From positions 2,454,118 through 2,518,117 of the forward strand of contig NC_133221.1 in assembly GCF_040436345.1 (NCBI RefSeq): a stretch of DNA of 64,000 bases. The letters run 5' to 3'. The notes beneath the pieces are model-generated. The model was not told the origin of the DNA, ran no database searches, and saw only the letters and a list, made by a program, of their open reading frames with translations. Position 1 is the stretch's first letter; every line of letters begins with the position of its first letter. A program made the position numbers and the translations under genes. The DNA comes from Pagrus major (lineage: Eukaryota; Chordata; Actinopteri; Spariformes; Sparidae). Positions 57,394-64,000 of this stretch are shown piece after piece.

Positions 57394-57573
57394 GTGGCTG
57401 TATTCAGAGTCCACCACTGAGCTTTTATCTGCCGTGTCGTTCAGGATCTTCACGTCCTCCATGTTGTCTGTAGTTGCCAGGTGTGTGTGTTTTTCTCTGC
57501 AGCACCTCTGAGCTTCAGTCACGTTCTGCAACATGGTGCTGACGGTGAACATGTGATGAGACAGCACTCAGCC
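57394..57573 (-). pseudogene. Frameshifted lectin exon 2 (unit II, distal copy)
   Basis: Same 180-bp frame-broken exon as 40664-40843 with the same ~11-nt loss, so the lesion predates the duplication. Confidence 0.65.
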
Positions 57574-57853
57574 CTGCAGGAACAACAGGACGACAACATG
57601 AGATTGTTGAAACGTCACATTTCTGTGTGTTCAGGTGTCGTTATAGGAAAATCAGAGGTGGAATGAAAAACAGTTGTGTAAACAACAATTTTGAGTATTT
57701 CTGATTGTTTTTGACATTTCACACTTCAGTGTCGTACTTTTACTGCAGCACATCTCCTTAAAAAATGCCTGAGGGCCTCCTGTGTGTGAGAGCGAGAGAC
57801 ATGATGCACATGAAGAGTCAAAGCTGACAGGGTTGTACACATTGTGTACTTAC

Positions 57854-58871
57854 TCAAAAGGCTGTGTGGCCCTTTGACCTCCTGAACAATGAACAACAAG
57901 ACATCACCCACACAGCCTCATAAACAACTGGAGAACAAGTCATCAACTAGCAAAGTCATGATCTTGTTTCAAAGAGACCACAGAGCCGCATTTAGCTCAG
58001 CAGGGAAACACAAGAGAGGAGCAAATGGTCACTAAGTGTCTGAAGCCAGCGCTGCTCGCTAACGCAGCCGCTGTGACCTGGATCTATACACACACACTGA
58101 TGTTATAACGCAGCTGCACAACTACACACGCTGTGATAACAAGTCAGCAAGCTCCCTAAATAATGTCCCCGACATAACTTCATCATGTTTGCTCCAGGCA
58201 GACAGGCGCAGTCCATCCACAGCCTCTTACCGCAGCTTCCGCTCTCCCTCCGCTGTCGCCGCCAGCGCCGTCATCTCTCTCTCGCCTCGGCCTCGCCTCG
58301 TCCCCCTCACGGTCACCTCCATCATCATCGGCCGCCAGTGCTGCCACAGGTGCGGAGGCTGCTCCACCTGTCCCACAACTTACTTTTAACCTGGATACCG
58401 GACAGACACTCACTCCGGAGACACCCAGCGGCGTCTCTTCCTCAGTGTCCCGCAGTGTCGGCAGCAGCAGGACGGTCAGCCGCCTCCCGGAACCTCGCGC
58501 TGCGCTGGAGGCTGAATGGGTCGGTCCAGCCTTCGGAGCGTTTCCTGGCTGCGTCACCAGGTGTTCATGCAGTAAAGTCTGTTCTGGTCCAAATCTATCA
58601 AACGTCTACATTTATTTGTGTGTGTACAATGTGTCAAATCTAAACTGAATGATCAACATTACAAAACAAACATTAACCCATCGGTGAATAACAACTATAT
58701 TTACCATCGCATTACCAGCGTCACGTATTTTAACTGAAAGTTAAAATTTGGAGGTTTTATAGTCCCTTGAAGTTTAACACATCTGGCGTCGGATGTTCAA
58801 AAGAGTAAAAACCGAGTATAAACCCAAGACTCACACTTGAATGTCGTGTCTGCGCCACTTGATGTCGCCAT
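57854..58871 (-). other. Second copy of the CpG-rich candidate-exon block
   Basis: Near-identical to 41124-42141. It includes the 28-bp exon-like piece, the CpG-rich 58185-58570 and the ATG exon at 58871-58837. Retention of all splice-like signals in both copies is compatible with either selection or recent duplication. Confidence 0.35.
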
Positions 58872-58956
58872 TTTCTCTTTCTTTCCCGCTTCTGTTTCGG
58901 GACTGAGCGGCGGCGCGCAAAGGATCTTGGGATATGTGAGGTCGCGAAGGACAGTA

Positions 58957-61355
58957 CATGGATCTATTATTAATGGATACCGGACCAAAAATGGCGGCCG
59001 TTGATTTCAACGGAGTTGCTCGCCTGGCGCATACGCCGAAAAAGTTTCTGACTTCCGGGTTTACTTCCGCGTTATGGGGCCCATAGAGCATGCGCAGTTG
59101 AGTCACCCCCCATGATGCTCTGGGGCCTCCCATCATGCCCTGGGGCAATGAGAACGAGCAAATCGCGTTCTGAACAAGCGCTGCGCGCTCATGAGAGCTT
59201 GTGGATGAGTTTGACCGGTAATGAAAAATCTACACAATCAAATGATGGATTTATAGGGCACATCAACCGGTGATGTTCTCAAAGTCATGGTTATAGACTG
59301 TACGTGGTTAATTTGTGTTGTTTTATGTTTTTAAGTAAGGATAAAACGTTGTTCTCCGCTGTTTTCCTCACCCTCCTCCCGGTCGTATGCATTTGTTTCC
59401 AGTGAAGTCAGTCGGTGGATCGATGGATTATCATATACATGTTATGTTGTGTGTATTTGTGTAGTCTGATCTGTCATAAACAACAGATCACATGTTGCGG
59501 GGCGCGTTTGTGTCGCGGACTCACGGTGCCACAGAGACGGGAGCTGAACCTGTGGACAGAGCGACTGTCTGTGACACCGCCCGGTCCCGAGGCTGAGCGC
59601 AGGGTTGGTCTTTAGCCACGATACGGAAGGAGCCTCCACTCTCCCAGTTACAAGTTACAAGTCATTTATCTACCATCACAATGAGTCTGAAGCTGTTTAA
59701 TGAAGGTAAAAATGAAACACAAGGCAAACACCCTGCAGAGTTCCTCTCTGTGCTACTCTGACCAGAGTGGCGTCCTTAGCAACGGGCCTGGCAACCGACT
59801 GCAGGAGTCACTTTATCTGTTGCTGTGACTCCCATCTCTGGTCAATAGGTGGCGATTTTTCTGTTCACTCTCCATATTCAGCCTCTAACACACTGCTAAC
59901 TCCTAACACCCATGCAATATTTTAATACACCCACTCTTACTCCAAACAAAGATGAAGCTTTCCACCATCTACACAAGACATCTCTCACCGATATAAAGAG
60001 GCGTCTGGCCCCCGGGGAAGCCTTCTGGCCAAAAACCCTGGAGCACAGAGGACAGTTTAGTGTTTCATCCTGTACACAATGACTCAACTACATGCACACA
60101 CTTATGGCACCATATTCTACACATGTGAGCCACAGTAATTATGGCACATGTTCCACCAAATACTAACAAAGTGATCCACCATGTCCAGGATCCTGACTGT
60201 CTCCCTTTCAGGCGGAGCTGGTGTGACGTGTAAACAATGTTGTGTGCGAATCCAATAAAGTGCAAATATCTCTACCGAAGTGCAAGTGCCATTATTCATG
60301 TGCATTGTTTAGTTGATTGTGCATATATGTATAAAAATAACTGTAAAATATTTCCAAGGCTCAATCAAATCTGTCCCAAGTAAAAATTGTTTAATTTGTG
60401 ATTACAGTCTGCAAAACTGAGAATAGTTTGTAAGAGCCGAGTGAGAGTAAAACATGTGTAACTGCATGTTGACTGTTGTTTCTCACTTTCTTTAAATAGA
60501 GAATGCTTTGACATTATGTAAGTAAAATGTGCATTTCTTAATTAATTAATTTTATATTTTTATATTTTATTCATCTGTATTATTTATTGCGTTGTAGTTT
60601 ATACTTCATCATCATCAGTATGCTCTGCTGCAGATTGCATGTTTCCAGGTCATCAGACTGAGACGGTTCAAACCGTAATAAAAGGTCGTTATAGGATGAA
60701 AAGGATATTGAACATCAGTCAAGGTGAGACCGAGACCCTGGTGACACGTCACCGAAACTATCACATGCAGGTAAATAACTTGGACTTTTACACAGCAGTG
60801 GCACTGGCAGTAAGTGAACATGTCATTAAGCGGGTGATTTAACGCCAAAATACCTTTAGAGTTGCATTTAGAAATACATGCCGTTAAAATATGAAACTTG
60901 TATCACAACTCTGTCTCGAAAAAAACTCACCCTGGAGTCGTTTAATTCACTTTTCCGACCGCGTTTCGCCCCGTTCAGAGCCGTCATTAAGCCGACAGGC
61001 ATCCGCGCTCCCGAGACACAGCGGGACCGCGCTTGGGAGTTCACGCACACAGCTGTGACGTCACCATGGAAAATGAGACTTTGGGGGGGCTTTTCTGGCC
61101 TTTAGAAAACTTTTTGACGGTTTAAAAGTCCATGACTTAAAAATATGGAATACAAAGATTATCCATTAACAGTGGTTACAGCTGGAGGCGTCCTGAGAAC
61201 AGTTTTACAGGCTTCTCTTTTACTATTGCAGTCTATGGGAAAATGCTTTCTGGCCCCATGGGATTTTTTGTTGCAATACCACGAGTGGCCACTGGGAAAC
61301 ATCGGCGTGTCTGCTGAGAGGCTTCGTCATATCCAGGTAATATTATAGATCCATG
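58957..61355. mobile_element. 2.4-kb TIR element with 8-bp target duplication
   Basis: The ends CATGGATCTAT and ATAGATCCATG are inverted. GGACAGTA precedes (58949-58956) and follows (61356-61363), and occurs once in the empty site of unit I (about 42208-42215). An 8-bp duplication fits hAT-, P- or Merlin-like families. The interior has exon-like pieces on both strands (ATG exon at ~59681-59705 with a donor; 60630-60770; CpG-rich 60950-61070), but no recognisable transposase was read. It may be non-autonomous, or it may carry captured gene fragments. Confidence 0.65.
59757..60197. repeat. Left arm of a ~440-bp inverted repeat
   Basis: Reverse complement of 61404-61843. Includes an exon-like piece with acceptor and donor that would read GFWPEGFPGGQTPLYI on the right arm. 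Confidence 0.8.
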
Positions 61356-61373
61356 GGACAGTAGCGGTGCGTC

Positions 61374-61990
61374 CATGGATCTATAATCAGACCTGGATAT
61401 GATAGTCAGGATCCTGGACATGGTGGATCACTTTGTTAGTATTTGGTGGAACATGTGCCATAATTACTGTGGCTTACATGTGTAGAATATGGTGCCATAA
61501 GTGTGTGCATGTAGTTGAGTCATTGTGTACAGGATGAAACACTAAACTGTCCTCTGTGCTCCAGGGTTTTTGGCCAGAAGGCTTCCCCGGGGGCCAGACG
61601 CCTCTTTATATCGGTGAGAGATGTCTTGTGTAGATGGTGGAAAGCTTCATCTTTGTTTGGAGTAAGAGTGGGTGTATTAAAATATTGCATGGGCGTTAGG
61701 AGTTAGCAGTGTGTTAGAGGCTGAATATGGAGAGTGAACAGAAAAAACACCACCTATTGACCAGAGATGGGAGTCACAGCAACAGATAAAGTGACTCCTG
61801 CAGTCGGTTGCCAGGCCCGTTGCTAAGGACGCCACTCTGATCAAGTAAACCCGGAAGTCAGACACTTTTTCGGCGCATGCATGGATCATGGATGTCTTAT
61901 ATAACTGGATACCGGACCGGAAAATGGCGGTCGTTGATTTCAACGGAGTTGCTCGCCTGGCGCATGCGCCGAAAAAGGTTTCTGATCTAG
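61374..61990. mobile_element. Second, related TIR element fragment (right arm of the inverted repeat at 61404-61843)
   Basis: It starts CATGGATCTATAATC, 10 bp after the first element's target duplication. It contains the right inverted-repeat arm and, from about 61888, another left-end-like segment (GGATACCGGACCGGAAAATG) similar to 58975-59020. The right terminus is not found; nested insertions are likely. Confidence 0.5.
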
Positions 61991-62284
61991 TCATGTTATT
62001 TATTGATTGATTTAACTGTGTCACATAAAGGCTGAGGAACAGCTGCACAAGCTGAACAGTTTTCATGAATGTTGCGTTGTAAAAACAAAAAGAGAAGAAA
62101 AAACTCTAAATAAAATATGTTTGTAATATTTGAATTACAATATAAAGACAAGGAAGCAACCAAACTCAGCTGTGTGAGTCATCTTTATTTTCTAAATTGA
62201 GCAACAGGCATAAACAAACACCAGACTGTAACAAACTATGACATAAAAAGTCCAAATTACAGTTTGAGATACAAAAGTAAATAT

Positions 62285-62712
62285 ACAGTACTGTGCAAAA
62301 GTTTTAGGCAGGTGTGAAGAAATGCTGTCAACTAAGAATGCTTTCAAAAATATTAATAATAATTGTTTATTTTTATCAATTTACAAATGCAAAGTGAGCG
62401 AACAAAAGAAAAATCTAAGTCAAATCAATATTTGGTGTTACGACCCTTTGCCTTCAAACCAGCATCAATTCTTATTTTGTAGGATTATAGTCAGGTGTAT
62501 GATCAGCCAATTATACCAGACAGGTGCTAATGATCATCAATTTCACATGTAGGTTGAAACACAGTGATTAACTGAGACAGAAACAGCTGTGTAGGAGGCT
62601 TAACACCGGGTGAGGAACAGCCAAACTCTGCTACCAAGGTGACGTTGTGGAAGACAGTGTCATGTCACAGGTCAAACACCAGGGCAAGACTGAGCACAGC
62701 AACAAGGCAGAT
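62285..62712. mobile_element. Tc1/mariner-type transposon, internally deleted
   Basis: It starts ACAGTACTGTGCAAAAG, continues with the same end as 38850-39060, jumps at about 62474 to the far part of the element (CTGTGTAGGAGGC, GTTCCTCACCC-type region in reverse, TGTCATGTCACAGG) and loses most of the transposase. Confidence 0.6.
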
Positions 62713-62808
62713 GTTAAAGATTCTTCAAACATTAAAGCTCATCTTTTTAATGTTGTTTTCACTGCAGTTTCCTCCAGTCAGTTCTTATCTCATCTAACCT
62801 GCAGCCAT

Positions 62809-63078
62809 TTATCTCATCACACAGTATATTATCTCATCACACAGTCATTTATCTCATCACACAGTATATTATCTCATCACACAGTATATTATCTCATCAC
62901 ACAGTATATTATCTCATCACACAGTATATTATCTCATCACACAGTATTTTATCTCATCACACAGTATATTATCTCATCACACAGTATATTATCTTATCAC
63001 ACAGTATATTATCTCATCACACAGTATATTATCTCATCACACAGTATATTATCTCATCACACAGTATATTATCTCATC
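62809..63078. repeat. 20-bp minisatellite, ~13 copies (unit III)
   Basis: Same unit as in I and II, mostly the ATA variant. Confidence 0.9.
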
Positions 63079-63398
63079 TATGTCAGGAAAGAGTGAATAA
63101 AGTCTGTTATAAGTTCCCACAGCCCAATGAGATCACTTCAAATGTCTTGTTATAATCGACCAACAGTCTGAAACACAAAGATATTAAGTTTATGATCATA
63201 TATGAGAAGAAAACATCAAATCCTCACATTGAAGAAGCTTGAACCAGAGAATATTTGGTACGTTTAGTTGACAAATAACTGAAAGGATTAACTGATGATG
63301 AAAATAGTTCATGTGACTGATCAGTTCATCCACATGTTGCAGGTCTATTCTGACACATTACATGAGGACTTTGAGGAAAGACTCACACAAACTCAACA

Positions 63399-63765
63399 TT
63401 AAAGGAGCATTCTGTAGTTTTGGTGAAGAAATGTTAATGAGCAGAGAAAGATCTTCATTGGCTGATTTTTTTCTGCCTAAACAAACTAAATAAACAAACT
63501 CTTTGTTTTCATGACTGAATAAACAAACTGACCTTAAAGGACAACACAGTTTATACTGTTTTACTTTGTTTACATGTGGCGGACCCTGCCACCTCTCTAG
63601 CTTCAAACAGTGTTCTGGGACCTTATTCTCCTCTGAGAACAGCTTGTTTATTCACTGATGGAAAAGATAAATGTTTCTGAGTTTGTATTATTACCTCATT
63701 AATATTGTAAATATTAAAATTCTGAGTTTGAATTTCTCCTCCAAAACTACGTAGTGCCCCTTTAA
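63399..63765. mobile_element. piggyBac-type MITE at the lectin III stop codon
   Basis: TTAA at 63399-63402 and 63762-63765; same element and position relative to the gene as in units I and II. Confidence 0.8.
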
Positions 63766-63890
63766 AGCTCGTCCTTCTTCTTCTTCTTCTTTGTCTCCTC
63801 CTCCTTGTGGAAGACCTTTCCATCCGACTGCTTCCTCCAGCTCAGTTTGACGTCTCCATCCACCCCCTGGTCCTTCAGCCTCTGTTTGAA
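63762..63890 (-). CDS. Last exon of C-type lectin gene III, C-terminal KDEL (rest outside window)
   Basis: A 129-bp exon starting FKQRLKDQGVDGDVKLSWRK, with the acceptor TTTATCAG, ending KKKKKKDEL and stop TAA inside the TTAA of the adjoining MITE. It is identical in length to lectin I exon 7. The remaining exons should lie to the right of the window. Confidence 0.8.
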   Translation of the reverse strand, partial: FKQRLKDQGVDGDVKLSWRKQSDGKVFHKEEETKKKKKKDEL

Positions 63891-64000
63891 CTGATAAAAC
63901 CTCCTCAGCATCATCACTCACATAGAGATATTACATTCTGCACTGTTCTTTATATTTTCCTCTATTTCAGGAGCGCTCTGCATCACATTTATATATTCAC

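Larger units (their letters stand above)
43993..62716. repeat. Tandem segmental duplication unit II
   Basis: It is collinear with unit I from 25308, excluding the LINE, and holds lectin gene II, two upstream exon 1 blocks and several unit-specific insertions. Confidence 0.85.
62717..64000. repeat. Tandem segmental duplication unit III, start
   Basis: Collinear with 25659 onward and 44338 onward. Continues past the window edge. Confidence 0.85.

Noticed and set aside
59896-60087. 63-codon frame found identically on both inverted-repeat arms (MSHCVQDETLNCPLC...)
   Set aside because: The exon-like part inside it is in another frame with splice signals; this frame is a shadow of the inverted repeat.
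62647-63096. 149-codon open frame with ISSHSILSHHTVYYLITQ repeats
   Set aside because: Pure read-through of the 20-bp minisatellite, which happens to lack stops in one frame.

Overview
This window looks like a teleost fish genome. The evidence is spliced vertebrate genes with GT-AG introns, a full-length L2-type LINE, piggyBac-, Tc1- and other TIR-type DNA transposon remnants, tRNA-derived SINE heads, and long minisatellites and CA microsatellites. Nothing prokaryotic is present. Family calls come from recognising protein motifs; no database search was possible.

Left third (1-25,300): the 3' part of atp6ap1 (V-ATPase accessory subunit S1/Ac45) runs on the + strand, with seven exons from 452 to 8086 and a 3'UTR to about 9.8 kb. 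Its introns and downstream flank are filled with an A/T-homopolymer-rich degenerate repeat built on a CATGTGTGAAA core. A tandem duplication restarts in the middle of the penultimate exon and repeats the last 1.6 exons (11.47-16.79 kb) and the 3'UTR (to 18.3 kb). The first copy of that exon has a 1-nt frameshift at the same point, so the locus is either really rearranged or mis-assembled. Around 21.0-21.36 kb is the terminal exon and 3'UTR of an unidentified minus-strand gene; copies of its 3'UTR sit inside an atp6ap1 intron.

Right two thirds (25,300-64,000): a tandem array of about 18.5-kb units, two complete and a third starting at 62.7 kb. Each carries a minus-strand C-type lectin gene. 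Spliced models derived here are open throughout: gene I is 383 aa in seven exons and gene II is 335 aa in six. Both have a signal peptide, two C-type lectin domains with QPD motifs, and a charged tail. Gene I also has a Ser/Thr-rich stalk and ends in KDEL. Gene II lacks the stalk exon and ends in KGEL. Gene III (only its last exon is in the window) ends in KDEL. In all three a small piggyBac-type element (TTAA target) sits exactly at the stop codon and supplies the 3'UTR. Upstream of each gene lie extra signal-peptide exons, a repeated 63-bp in-frame exon, and broken lectin exons from former neighbouring copies. The units differ by a 5.2-kb L2 LINE (unit I only), a piggyBac remnant (unit II), strongly different minisatellite lengths, and a 2.4-kb TIR element with an 8-bp target duplication (unit II).

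The lectin genes appear to be a recently expanding family whose copies differ mainly in domains and localisation signals: stalk present or absent, KDEL or KGEL. The mobile elements and minisatellites mark the order of events.
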